Source of the DNA: Lepas anatifera
Taxonomy: Eukaryota > Arthropoda > Thecostraca > Lepadidae
NCBI GenBank assembly: GCA_034440635.1
Contig: JAOTON010001597.1
Location: 62,001-126,000 of the forward strand
Reading direction: 5' to 3'
DNA length: 64,000 nucleotides
The notes under the pieces are model-generated. The model was given only the letters and a program-made list of their open reading frames with translations. It was not told where the DNA came from and made no database searches. The stretch's first letter is position 1. Each line of letters opens with the position of its first letter. Made by a program: the position numbers and the translations under genes. Of the stretch, positions 33,735-43,952 are shown one piece after another.

Positions 33735-34379
33735 CACTCCCTCAATTATTCGCCACAATTTTCCAACTGATCTTGAAAGTATGTTTTTGCTGGTTTAAGA
33801 AAACGTGCTTTGTGTGGGATTTTAGTTTCAAAACACACCGTTATTAAAATGGTCTCACTGTTTTTGGGACTTAGAACCGTATTTCTGTGAACAGAAGGTC
33901 ACACAAATCTGTACGGTAACAATGAAACGATGACTAAGTGTTAGTATTTACGATTCTTGTTTGGAATCATGTCATTGTTTTTTTTCTAATAATATTGCGG
34001 TATGTAATGACATGGAAGAATTTTCATGTTTCAGTAGCCGTGAAATCGACGTGGCACGGTAAATGAAGGAAGTAAGCAAGGTTTCCCGTGTTCCAATGAA
34101 TTCTTAAACGTATTATATCCATTTCATATCATTTCCAAAAAGTCACTTTTAAGGGTTTCATTCTGTTGTTTAGACCCGCTGCATCACTATGCAATACTCC
34201 AAACTAGACCATGAAACCTATTAACTATCAAATATGTTTAGCAAAAATACTATCGATTTTATAGCCACACCCATTTATTGCGCTTCATAGAGTACGAATG
34301 AAGCTTCACGTGTAACACAGTACCAAGTCACTGTCAATCGCGAAAAAAACATTGATGACTCTCCTTTCACAGCACCTCT
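33735..34379. other. Intergenic DNA without recognised features
   Basis: AT-rich DNA with no supported gene, RNA or repeat. Confidence 0.3.
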
Positions 34380-34706
34380 AAGCCGCCGACGCCTCCCGCA
34401 CCGCCGGCCTAGATTTTGAGTTTAGATCTCAAGTGTTTAATACGGTGCAGACCTTTGAACTTCAACTACCAGTAGTTTTTTGTTGTTCAGTGCCTTTTTG
34501 GTGAAGTTTGGATGCACCTTCTGGAATTTCTCCACGTCCTGACAGTTTTTATGAGCTGGTCTTTCCTATAAATAATTTGATGCACGTTGTGATGGTGCCG
34601 CAGCAACTCTCGGTCAGGTCGTTGGCCACCTGACATTCCACACAAACTCCTCCGTTCCCCTGTACTGCTGGTCCTCGCCCCACAGTTTGGAATCAATCAC
34701 CAGCCA
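34380..34706 (-). pseudogene. Decayed fragment of a repeat-associated ORF, copy 1
   Basis: Read on the minus strand, GGGGCGAGGACCAGCAGTAC, GGAGGAGTTTGTGTGGAATG and CCAACGACCTGACCGAGAG give peptide pieces like WGEDQQY, TEEFVWNV and a frameshifted NDLTE region, with several stops. The same sequence order recurs on the plus strand at 36689-37130, including the tail TGCACCGTATTAAACACTT and CTAGGCCGGCGGTGC. Both copies are broken. The parent ORF, with its VTND-x-x-ER core, resembles a repeat-borne protein of unknown role seen in invertebrate genomes; that recognition is tentative. Confidence 0.5.
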
Positions 34707-35650
34707 CGTGTTTATTTTATTTATTTTTATTCATCTCTATGAGCGACAGGGGCTTGCCAGTAAAGCTCAAGTCAGTTATATCATCCAGATTCCCTAAAAT
34801 TACATACATGGCACATGTTAAAAACAAGTCAAGACAAACAGTAAATACAAGGTAAGAATAAAAGATAAAAATATACAAAATAAAACTGAAAAATTTTAAA
34901 AATACATATGTAGGGGGCAACAATAAAATACAATGAAATAAAATAAATGGTGCGTTTTACTGCCTAACATGTTTCCGAACTTGAGATTTGAACTGACCTG
35001 ATGATAATCTAAATGGGTCAGCAAATGGACGGGAAGCATAAAATCATTAAAGCTTTGGGCAGCCGACAGTCACACCCGCCTACAGTTCCTTTGTGTACAG
35101 TAGTACGCTCAGAAGTGCCTGCCTTGCGTGTTCTTTTGTGGACGTGAAGCGGGAAGCTACCAAGCAGAAGGCGGAATCGATCTGGGCCGTTGAATTTTGT
35201 GTACAAAGTAATGTCATATTGAGTCTTTCTTGGTAGACTTGGGATTTTGAATGGGCCGAAGTTCATCGTATTGGATTTACGGAGGGTTGAGTAGAAACGG
35301 ATGCTAGCCAGATAGAATTTTGCTGATTTTTCAGTTTTCAGTTGCGTTTTGGCAGACCCACCAAATAATACATCCAAACTCAGAATTGACGACATTGGAA
35401 CAATATGCCGTAAATTGGCTTGGGTTTATTTCGAGTCGCTCTCACTCCTCCCACCGGATGGCCAGTCTGGAGCGACCGAATCATCCCTAACATCCTGTTT
35501 GCTCGACTTACGATTTTATCTATATGTTTGCGAATGTTAATTTGGAATCCAGCTAAACGCCAGGTCCCGATGAAAGATACTTTTTGGGGCGTGTTTTGAA
35601 TTTTGTAGTGTTAGATCGGTTTTTTGAGAAATTGTAAATGATTTGATTTG
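34707..35650 (-). mobile_element. 3' end of a decayed LINE
   Basis: Minus-strand sequence ends in an A-rich tail (34707-34740 region, AATAAAAATAAATAAAATAA). It is preceded by CTTTACTGGCAAGCCCC and GTCGCTCATAGAGATG, the usual appearance of a LINE 3' UTR. Upstream, a frame at 35018-35395 contains LSLDVLFGGSAKTQLK, resembling the C-terminal reverse-transcriptase region of jockey/CR1-like LINEs. The rest is too decayed to classify. Confidence 0.5.
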
Positions 35651-36119
35651 GACGGATTAGCTGCAGCTTCCAAGATGAGACCATTGCCAAACGTGTGTAG
35701 CTTGAGTAGCTCTGAGTCCTGGAGTCACAATTTTATTATACAATTTTCGTCGTGGCGGAGACGTTGTTTTATTTTGTCCGAAGATTTGTGGGCAACAGGA
35801 TCGGTGGTATTCCCCTCCGGCGTTCCGGCGCACGGGTCCCCCATTTTCCATTAACTACGCGTTGTTTCGTTTGTGAGGTAGGGGCATTGGGGCGGCACCT
35901 AGATTTGTGGGTTTTGTAACTTATGAGCAGTAATTTGTGGTTGACACTCTGGACGCCGGGAGTGTGGTGTATATACGTGTTTGTGACCAGATGAGATCGC
36001 CTCCCCGCCGTTTTTAGAAGACAGCTAATTTGTTCCAGAGCGGCGTGGGACAAGCCATGTTGGTTTGGGGCCAGGACCGGTTGAACATGAGAGATTAGTA
36101 CGTCACATACACAGCGCTC
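35651..36119. other. Intergenic DNA without recognised features
   Basis: No exon, RNA gene or repeat can be supported. Confidence 0.3.
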
Positions 36120-36520
36120 CGAATCTTGCCGAACAGTGGGGTGGTGTGGCGGTTTTGGGGTTTTGGCTTTTGTGCCGGACTGTTGCTTCCGCCCCCTGCC
36201 CGGAAGTCCCCGCTGACACCTGTTGACAGTGACCGGGTTCCTTGTTCTTTTATAACACGCGCACTATGTTTCCGGCCCCGGCTTTTGCCTGTACTGTGGT
36301 GGCGGCGACTTCCCGTCCACATGGTGGCGGTCTCCGGGGGGGATCACTTGTCTGGGCTCGTGATTTCTGCGACGCTTGGTTCGGTTTGCCGCTCTCCGCT
36401 GCCTCGTGTTGGCACTCCGGGTTTGTTCGTTTGGTTACGTTTTGCTGTCCTTTTGTTTGTTTTGGTGTTGTTTTTTTTTTTTCGCTTGGTTTGGGCTTTT
36501 CGGTGCCGCGGGTGTGTGAT
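36120..36520. repeat. G/T-rich, strand-asymmetric low-complexity stretch
   Basis: The plus strand is strongly enriched in G and T with very few A residues, including GTTTTGGGGTTTTGGC and a poly-T run near 36470. Long open frames here follow from the skewed composition. A similar stretch lies at 61080-61500. Confidence 0.5.
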
Positions 36521-36529
36521 CGATTTTGA

Positions 36530-37130
36530 AGATGGTGAAGAGCATGCATGAGTTGGAGCCGCACAGGTCGGCCAGTTCGGTCATGGAAGTGAGCTTCTCG
36601 AGGGAGTACTGCAAAGGGGGTTGTGGGCGAGGCTGCTGGCTGGTTTGGCGGTATACCAGCCGTGCCCGCCCAACCCTTGCCCTGAGCACTACTCCTTCGA
36701 GAAGACCAGCTTCAAAGAGCTCACCTCCATGACCGAACAGGCCGACCTGTGCGATCCTAAATCCTTCATACTTTTGCCATCCTTGGGAGTCGACCACAAG
36801 TAACTGGCGAAGGATTCCGAACTGTTGGGCGAGGACCACCAGTACAAGGAAACTGAGGAGTTTGTGCGGAATGTCAAAGTGACCAACGACCTGACCGAGA
36901 GGTGCTGCTGCACCATCACAAAGTACAGCAAGATTTTTACCTAGAAAGACAGGCTCAGAAGAATAAAAGTGGTGCAGGGTATGGAGATGTTCTGTAAGGT
37001 ATATGCCAACTTCACCAAGAAGACATTGACAAACAAAAGCTACTGGAAGTTGAAGTTTAAAGGTTTGCACCGTATTAAACACTTAAGGTCTAAACGGAGA
37101 ATCTAGACCGGCGGTGCCGGTGGCGTTTGT
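36530..37130 (+). pseudogene. Decayed repeat-associated ORF, copy 2, with internal inverted duplication
   Basis: The plus strand reads YSFEKTSFKELTSMTEQADL (36694 onward), then after a stop SELLGEDHQYKETEEF, VRNVKVTNDLTERC and KVYANFTKKTLTNKS. In-frame stops interrupt it. The minus strand at 36545-36612 carries a second, inverted version of the first part (YSLEKLTSMTELADLC). The two lie head-to-head about 77 bp apart. It matches 34380-34706 in inverted orientation. Function unknown; it is probably a mobile-element gene remnant. Confidence 0.5.
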
Positions 37131-37323
37131 TTGTTTGTTATTTGAGTTTAAGGGCGCGCCAATCAGTGTGGTCATATAGCGCCCATTTCGGTTTCGGCTA
37201 CGTTCATAGTCAGTTGGGTATCAGTAAAAGTAGGTTAAACATGCTAATATAATGATCTAGAAGAGATACAAAGGCTAACAGTCTTGCGTTAAAAAAAAGG
37301 AGGTCACGAACTTTGTATACTGC

Positions 37324-37872
37324 TTAACCAGGGTCATATATGAGAGTAAAACCAATGACTTTAAGAAATGACATAACGCGCACAACCATGTCTGAATCTC
37401 TGCCAATCAGATCAGTCAGCGTGAACGCTCGCTGCCGATCCCCAAACTGCTCCTTTCTTTCCCTTGCATATCGGGGACATGAGACCAAAACATGTTTCAC
37501 GGAGAGCGGAGAGCCGCAGCGACGGCAAAGTGGTCGCGCGTCCCCGCACAACAAATATCGATGGGTGGCAAGTGTGTGACCGGTACGAAGCCGGCAGAGG
37601 GCAACCTCTTCACGCCGGCACTGCCTTGAGGACGTAGGCCACTCACCAATTTCATGCTTCACTGCGAGCAGCTTGTTGTTTGTATTGGCGCTCCAGTGGC
37701 GTTGCCATTCTTTGAGGAGGTGACGCAGAATGTATGGAAATGTGTCAGTCGCAGGAATCGGCACCCGTCGCGTGCATGGCCTGAGTGAGGCCCGCTTTGC
37801 TGCTAAATCTGCTGCCTCGTTGCCTGCTAATCCAACATGGGCTGCGGCGGCTGGGAGAGTATTGTGAAGGGA
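37324..37872 (-). pseudogene. LINE RNase H C-terminal fragment
   Basis: On the minus strand the frame begins near 37872 with AAAAHVGLAGNEAADLAAK, the conserved C-terminal RNase H1 motif (H-G-GNE-AD-AK). It continues about 150 codons to the stop at 37324 through RREEVALCRLRTGHT, LCRRCGSPLSVKHVLVSC and PRYARER, the region after RNase H in I-like and related non-LTR retrotransposons, with a C-x2-C-x8-H-x4-C cluster. Everything upstream of the motif is missing. A short A-poor 3' UTR follows. This element differs from the LINE at 5783, which has no RNase H. Confidence 0.75.
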
Positions 37873-38645
37873 GAATCATCAATTTTTTTGTGAGTGACTG
37901 TGACTTCGTACTGTGTTACACGTAAGGCTTCTTGTCGCATTGGTATTCAATGAAGCGCAATAAAGGAGGTGTGTGCGTATAACCAGTAGTCTTTTCGCTA
38001 GTTATATTTGATAGCTTATGTTTCATGGTATAGATTGGGGTATTAGTGCGATATAGGGGATATTTCAACCTCGCTGCGCATGGTCAGTTTTTGAGTCTCG
38101 AAGAAAACAAAACCAGTTCTGAGTAGCATTTAGGCCAAATAATGGGAATCTGGTGGACTATTTTGGAAACCTGCAGGTGCAAGTAAAATGGGCAGCCCTA
38201 GGGTCCCCTGCAGTGATCTTGAGACCCCTGGGATGGCGTGGGCCCTTGAGCTGGTCGGACCCTCTAGCTGGTCTGGGCCCTTTACATGGTCGGGTCCCCT
38301 GCGTGTGTGTATAGGGTTTTAGGGTGCTTTCAGTGAATTGGCTATGTAGCGCCCTTTGGGTCCCCTGCAGTGATCTTGAGACCCCTGGGATGGTGTGGGC
38401 CCTTGAGCTGGTCTGGCCCTTGAGCTGGTCTGGGCCCTTTACATGGTCGGGCCCCCTGCGGTGATCTTGAGAACCCTGGGCTAAACTGGACACCTAAGCG
38501 TTGGGACATGAGCCCCTGAGTTCATCGTGGGCCCCCTGACCTGGCCCGTGGCCCCTAAACTTTTATGGGGCCTGCCAGATGGTCTTCGGACCCCTGAGTT
38601 GAATTTATGCCTCCTGAAATCAAAGCTTCATGGGGCCCATGGTCC

Positions 38646-38647
<2 letters not shown>

Positions 38648-38714
<67 letters not shown>

Positions 38715-38716
38715 TG
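38648..38716. repeat. (TA)n microsatellite
   Basis: About 30 uninterrupted TA units are followed by CATATATG. The tract lies inside the degenerate array and just left of a MITE copy. Confidence 0.95.
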
Positions 38717-38756
38717 ATATGGGGCGCCTTTAGATAACCAGACCCCATACTGATTT

Positions 38757-39213
38757 TTAAAGGGAGTGTGGCACCTTCGTAACGTGATTTTAACTGAGAT
38801 AGCCAAGTTGTAAAGCGAGTCGGAAAACCCGGTACTCTATATATCATTTGTCTTGGAACTAGATATTTCCGTAGAAAAAAAACTAAAACCTACTCGAAAT
38901 GTACCTCTCATGTGCCTCTCGCCAGGCGGCCATTGTTGTGAGCTGCTGGTGTGATGACATATGCTGACGTCACGGTGAGCATCAGCCAATCGAAGCCCTT
39001 GAAGCGTTTCGAGGATGTTAGTGGTTGCCAGATCATGACATCATCCACAGGCAGATATTTATTTTTTTCCTAGAGGAGTATTTTAAAAATCAAAATATTG
39101 AGCTTATTGTACATTTTTCAGAAATACCATGAGTGGTTTCATTATTTTCGGCTAAAAGTACGCCTAATTACACCAAATTCCAGGATTCGACCAAGGTGCC
39201 ACATTCCCTTTAA
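38757..39213. mobile_element. 450 bp TTAA MITE, copy 3
   Basis: The ends are TTAAAGGGAGTGTGGCACC and GGTGCCACATTCCCTTTAA, with TTAA on both sides (38757-38760, 39210-39213). Internal blocks match copy 2 closely: TAACTGAGATAGCCAAGTTG, CCAATCGAAGCCCTTGAAG and CAGATCATGACATCATCCAC. It has inserted into the degenerate array. No ORF. Confidence 0.85.
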
Positions 39214-40320
39214 ACCCATGTGTTGGTACTGGAGCGCCCTGTGCTTTTCGTGTCCCGTTAACTGGTATTAGCTGGTCTTGGGACCCCCGAGTTGGTTGTG
39301 AGTCGCCGGAGAGGGAGTTTTGCAGGTAGCCCCTGGACTGTTCTGGGGGTAGTGAGAGGATATTGCACATGAGCTTACGGGCTCGGCCTTAGACCCTGAG
39401 CTGGCTCAGGGGCCATGAACTGGTCTAGGGCCCTGAAAGGATTTACTTAGGAGGTCCCTGGCTTGGTCATAAGGCCCCTACCTGGATTGGTGTCCCTTGA
39501 GCTGGTAAATACCCCCTCAGCTGGTATGTGGCTCTTAAAAATGGGTATGGGTCTTTTAGCTTGTCCGGGCCCTATTGGGCTGATTTAGGTCCCTTGAAAT
39601 CGTTGGGGGCCCAACTAGTCTGGCCCGCTGAGTTTTTGTGGGCCTGCTGAGCCGATTTAGGGCACTCAGAGCGGGTCTGGCCCCATGAGCTGATCTGAGG
39701 CCCTTTCAGATGGCCAGGGTCCCCTCGCTGATCTTGAAAGCCCGGTGCTGGCATTAGCGCTTTTTGAGCCGTACCAACCAGGAGGTGTAACTGAAGTAGT
39801 TTGGAACTTGGGTGTCCCAATATGTCTGTATTGCGCCACGGAGTGGCGGCACGACGGGCGGGCTCGTTTCGCAAAAGGCCTATGGGATGTTCTGGGTCCT
39901 TGGAAAGGTATTGCACAGGAGTTAACTGGAGTGATATTGGGGATCAAGCTGGTTTGGGGCCCCCTGAGCTAAAAAGGCTCCTGAGGTAGAATGACAAAGG
40001 AAGTCCTGAGCTAGTCTAGGGCCCCTGAAAGGAATTATGTAATAGGTTCCTGACTTGGTCGTAAGGCCTCCAGCTGGATTGGTGTCCATTGAAGTGACAT
40101 TGGGCCTGTTTAACTAGTATGGATCCAATTGGTTTGGCTGGGCACATTATGCTGATCTCGGGCTCCCTGAGCTTTAGAGCCCTTAGCTCGTCTGGCACCC
40201 TGGGTTGGTGCTGGGCCCATTTAGCTGGCCTGGGGCCTACTGAAAATATATTTTGCCGAAGGCTTCTGACTTGATCTCGGGATCCCTGAGCCAGTGAATG
40301 GCCCCTGAGAGACACAATTG

Positions 40321-41360
40321 GGCGTCTGTGCCCACAATCATGTATTGGAAATAAATCGTGGTTGTAATTGGTGTGTTTGCAGAAGGCCCGCTCTTTGCTT
40401 TTCGCTCAGGTTTCAGTACTCGGAACAACGTGATGGGTCTCTGCGTGAAAAGTGGTGGGCAGTGGGGGGGGGGACAAAGCATACTCCGTCCTCTCCCACT
40501 CTAAAAAATGGGGGGACGCGTCTCCCCGTCCCCCACCGGCTGGACCCATGATTCTATAGACGAAAAAGTATCAAGAAAGTGGTTTAATGAAAGCTATTGG
40601 ATTTGTCATACTTTCAAGGAAGGTGGTATAATTTCTTTTTATACAATTTTCTTTGATGTATGGTGCATTTTTTTGTCTTGGAATTTTAGGGGGCAAAACC
40701 ATCGAGTGAGAGAGAGAAGCTTAGGAGAAAGAGCTTAGGAAATTAGCCAATTTTACGGAAACAGCATACTAGACCTAGCTATCGCCATACTGTAGCATGC
40801 CTCAGAATTTTTTGGTGATTTATTTATATCATCAAAATATTTATATTATAATAATTGTTTTGGGCTATAATGATGCGCCAACTGCTGGGGTCATAAGATT
40901 TCTCAGAAGGGGAATACGCTGGACTTGAGCATTGAAATGTATTTTGATTTTACACGCTAATGTTGCCTCTGCTAACACGTTTCCATTAAGGAATAGATTA
41001 AAAAGCGCACGGCACGTTATAATCTCTATTCTTTCAAAGACCGAGTCAACGGCAGAGAATTTCGACCCGTATCTCATGGTAAGTTTCCGGAAAAAATTCT
41101 GATTAAATGCTCGAAGTATGTTGAAATGTGCTTGTGCATGTCGGTGTTCCCTCCCGAGGAAGTCATAATCCGGCTCGTGTAAAAATCCTACCATCATACG
41201 GTTTCATACGGCATTTATAGGCATTTCCCCGAATTTAAGTGTTTTCTTTTTCTTACGAAAAACATCCACTCCTGCGGCCCCGACCGGACCAGGACCCCCC
41301 CTGGTTTGAAAGAGATTTCCACCCCTGATTATGGGGTTCGGAAATACTTATGCAGAATAA
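40321..41360. other. Intergenic DNA without recognised features
   Basis: No exon or repeat family is recognisable. The minus-strand open frame at 40865-41197 has no splice context or domain signal, and I leave it uncalled. Confidence 0.3.
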
Positions 41361-41440
41361 CCGCCCGGGGATTTGAACCCGGGTCAGCGGCGTGGAATTC
41401 GAATATAGTCCTCCACACCAGTGCGCTCCCGGTTCCAGAG
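41361..41440 (-). repeat. tRNA-like fragment (SINE head)
   Basis: On the minus strand GAGCGCACTGGTGTGGAGG resembles an A-box region, and ACCCGGGTTCAAATCCCCGGG contains a good B box within a stem. No acceptor stem closes the structure, so it is more likely a SINE head than a functional tRNA. Confidence 0.45.
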
Positions 41441-42028
41441 AGGTTCTCTTGACGCTATTGTAGGGTCCCCTCCGGTGCCGCATCTACCCTCCCTGAGCGA
41501 AATCCTGGGTACGGCGCTAGCCAAGCCAAGGTGGATCGGTTAATATGGTAACTATGGGGGCCATGGCCCCATGACCGCATGGCAGCGATGCTCCTACATG
41601 ACCCCTTGCCCTAGATTCTCCCCTTCACTCCTGAGCATATGCAGAAAGGGGTGCCTCCACTCTTTATACGTATTTTCACAGCCAACGCATTACAATTGGC
41701 GTTAACGCTTCTTGTTTGAGAAGTAAGAGACGCCCTTGGGGCCCCCAACCAGTTCGGTGACCTAGAGTTTCATTGTTTCTGGTGCTTATGTGTGTTGTAT
41801 AACAATATTAATGATAAACGCTCCGGTATAACCCCTTTATCAACTTGCACTGCCAGGATTTCCGGTTTCCTTACAGCGAATGAACGAGTGGGCTTCCGAG
41901 CCATGCTTGTCAAGTATGCAGTTCAGCTTGACATAGCATGAGGGAGTCGCATGTAAAATTGGTAGGCGCAGTGAGCCACCAACAAAACAGACTAATCATC
42001 TATTCACACGAATAGCAACCGCACCAGT

Positions 42029-42034
42029 TATAAA
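42029..42034 (+). promoter_or_regulatory. TATA box of lectin gene 3
   Basis: TATAAA occurs in CAGTTATAAACAGACC, 67 bp before the gene 3 ATG. That spacing fits a start site near 42060 and a short 5' UTR. It is the clearest core promoter element near any of the four lectin genes. Confidence 0.5.
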
Positions 42035-42100
42035 CAGACCCAGCCAACAGACTCCCTCCGCACTTCAAGCAGTAGTGTTGACATTTTTGGCTGGCCTAAA

Positions 42101-43201
42101 ATGCATCCTTTGCTGTTGGTGGTGGTTCTGTCCGTGGCAACTTGTGGGGAAGCATACGGAACTAGATTTGTTCATCAGACGAAGCGCTTCGCATATGGTC
42201 CGACATCCTCGTCGTTGCCGCAGTCACTGTCGACAACAGAGTGCGCCGCCTCCTGCGAGCGAGAATCCTCCACTTGCGAGGGATTCTCGCTGGCCGCCAA
42301 CGGATCTTGTCAGCATTTCTCCGACACGTGTGCCTCCCAGACTGCCGCTCAAGAGGTCGACCGGGTCTCCTACGTTCAGCATGCCATAACCCATGATGGC
42401 TCCGCCGTCAGCCCGTGCGCTAGCGGTTGGTATTTGTTCAAGAACAGCTGCTACTATCGTGGACAACTGACTGAGCAGAAGAACGAGTATGAAATGCGTG
42501 AGGTCTGCTGGCAACAGAACGCCTGTTCGGATCTGGTCAGCGTAAATGACGAACTTGAGCTCTACTATGTTTACACCCACGGGAGCCGGCCAGACGCAGC
42601 AGAGTATATCGGTCTGAAAAATGGTCAAGATAATGTTCTGGTCAATATTGATGGCAGCACAATCTCTTTCCAGCCGAACATCAACAACGGCCACCCTGAC
42701 CCTAATCAGTGTTTGAGCGCAGTGAATGGAAAGAGGGAGAAGCTGTTCCCGCGCTCCTGTAAGTCCCGCATTGATGGGTATGTCTGTGAAGCGCCCACAC
42801 GCTGTCGAGCAGGGTCGCCATGTCCTGCTGGCTGGATCGCGGTGGACAACTACTGCTACTACTACACCACCCAGAGGAACTCCTGGAGCGATGCCGACAC
42901 CTATTGTCAAAACCTCCAGTCCGGCGCCCGTCTTAGCTCCATCACCAACACCGAAACGTGGAAGATCATCAAGAAGGCGTTTACCATCAATGAAAAAGTC
43001 TGGGTGGGCATCTGGGACTCCTCCGGCGGGGGGTCCTACCACGCAGTGGACGGCTCTAGCTGGAGCCTCACCTGGAATCCGGGAGAGCCTAGCTCCAGAA
43101 GTGAGCGCTGTGTGGAGATGCTCACTGTTGACAAGGCCAACGACGCCACGTGCAGTGTAAGCAAGCCGCATATGTGCCGTGTTCCAGTCACAGACTGCTA
43201 G
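42101..43201 (+). CDS. Secreted PAN + double C-type lectin, gene 3 (EPS type)
   Basis: This intronless gene encodes 366 residues. The ATG at 42101 begins a signal peptide, MHPLLLVVVLSVATCGEAYG. The PAN-like module (C-AASC-x7-C pattern, then NGSC) is followed by lectin domain 1 (starts CASGWYLFKNSC; sugar-triplet position QPN) and lectin domain 2 (starts CPAGWIAVDNYC). Lectin domain 2 has EPS at 329-331 in place of EPN, and retains AND at 346-348. Ser for Asn at the third position weakens the expected mannose-type calcium coordination, so binding may be altered. It ends at a cysteine followed by TAG, and TAGCTGACGTCA is shared with gene 4. It is clearly paralogous to genes 1 and 2 but more distant. 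A long minus-strand open frame over it is a GC-codon shadow. Confidence 0.9.
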   Translation: MHPLLLVVVLSVATCGEAYGTRFVHQTKRFAYGPTSSSLPQSLSTTECAASCERESSTCEGFSLAANGSCQHFSDTCASQTAAQEVDRVSYVQHAITHDGSAVSPCASGWYLFKNSCYYRGQLTEQKNEYEMREVCWQQNACSDLVSVNDELELYYVYTHGSRPDAAEYIGLKNGQDNVLVNIDGSTISFQPNINNGHPDPNQCLSAVNGKREKLFPRSCKSRIDGYVCEAPTRCRAGSPCPAGWIAVDNYCYYYTTQRNSWSDADTYCQNLQSGARLSSITNTETWKIIKKAFTINEKVWVGIWDSSGGGSYHAVDGSSWSLTWNPGEPSSRSERCVEMLTVDKANDATCSVSKPHMCRVPVTDC

Positions 43202-43822
43202 CTGACGTCATGTCAGCCGTGCTGCCCCTGAAATCTCTTACATCTTCCTATCAAACAATTAACAATGGTTTATCATACCATTAGCCTCGGAACATGTTGG
43301 GTCAACGTCCTGGTTTGAAAATACACACTCACCTATACATTACATTTTTCTTACATTTGTTCTGGGAAACCCTTCCAAGAGGGAAAGAGTTGGCGACGCC
43401 ATATGACCCTACCAGTTGGTGCGTCGATAAGCCCCAAAAATTATTATTTGTACTGGGGACCAAAGGAGGAAATGGGCACTTTGGTAGCACAGGGAGTAGC
43501 ATTTCAATAGTCGAAAAGACACTCTTGTTTTCGCTGTCAGACACTTTTGTTTCCTGCTTGGCACAGTAGAACTAGTAAGCGTGATCTATGAGCCTGCGCC
43601 ACAGTACAAAACATCTCTTGCCGAACGGGAGCGAGTATTCATTGATTTAAAACTATAAGGGCACAGCCAATGGAGGAAATCTGAAAGGTTGAGGACCAAA
43701 AATGGTACCCAGCTGGCATGCAACAAATTTTATACATTCACACTTGCAATGCACGAGAAATTTTTGGCATGTAGATAAGTTTGCAGAAGACAGTTTAAAT
43801 ATTCTTAATTTTTAAATACTGC
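43202..43822. other. Downstream of lectin gene 3, containing a SINE tail
   Basis: No gene is visible. The only recognisable part is the SINE 3' module listed separately. Confidence 0.3.
43378..43445 (+). repeat. Orphan 3' module of SINE family 2
   Basis: The AGAGTTGGCGACGCC, ATATGACCCT and AGTTGGTGCGTCGATAAGC blocks are nearly identical to the tail of the SINE at 28437-28615. The tRNA-like head is absent, consistent with 5' truncation. Confidence 0.65.
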
Positions 43823-43850
43823 TTAAAGGGAACGTGGTACCTTGGTGCAT
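43823..43850. mobile_element. Fragment of the 450 bp TTAA MITE (left terminus only)
   Basis: TTAAAGGGAACGTGGTACCTT matches the left end of the other copies. Similarity stops after about 28 bp. A GTCACCAGGCCAG block like that in family 2 elements follows at 43883-43950. Confidence 0.55.
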
Positions 43851-43952
43851 GTCCAGACCGTGGTGGTTTGGGAGCAATCGATGTCACCAGGCCAGGCTCG
43901 GTAAGTCACCAGGCCAGATCAAGTGACCTCACCTCCAAACACTTCGTAGGAC

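Larger units (their letters stand above)
38040..40320. repeat. CCTGAGCTGG-type degenerate array, copy 2, with inverted module
   Basis: This is a long field of variable units around GGCCCCTGAGCTGGTCTGGG and TTTACATGGTCGGG. It is interrupted by a (TA)n tract and a 450 bp MITE. At its left edge, 38040-38200 is an inverted copy of about 32345-32515 (GCGCATGGTCAGTTTTTGAG, CCAAATAATGGGAATCTGG, AAAATGGGCAGCCCTA). At 38285-38365 there is a direct copy of 32273-32352. Non-coding. Confidence 0.65.

Noticed and set aside
36435..37082. 215-codon minus-strand frame
   Set aside because: It is mostly antisense to the decayed plus-strand repeat ORF; only its part near 36545-36612 is a true inverted duplicate.
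42224..43171. 315-codon minus-strand open frame across lectin gene 3
   Set aside because: It is antisense to a clear lectin gene and open only because of GC-rich third codon positions. It has no domain of its own.
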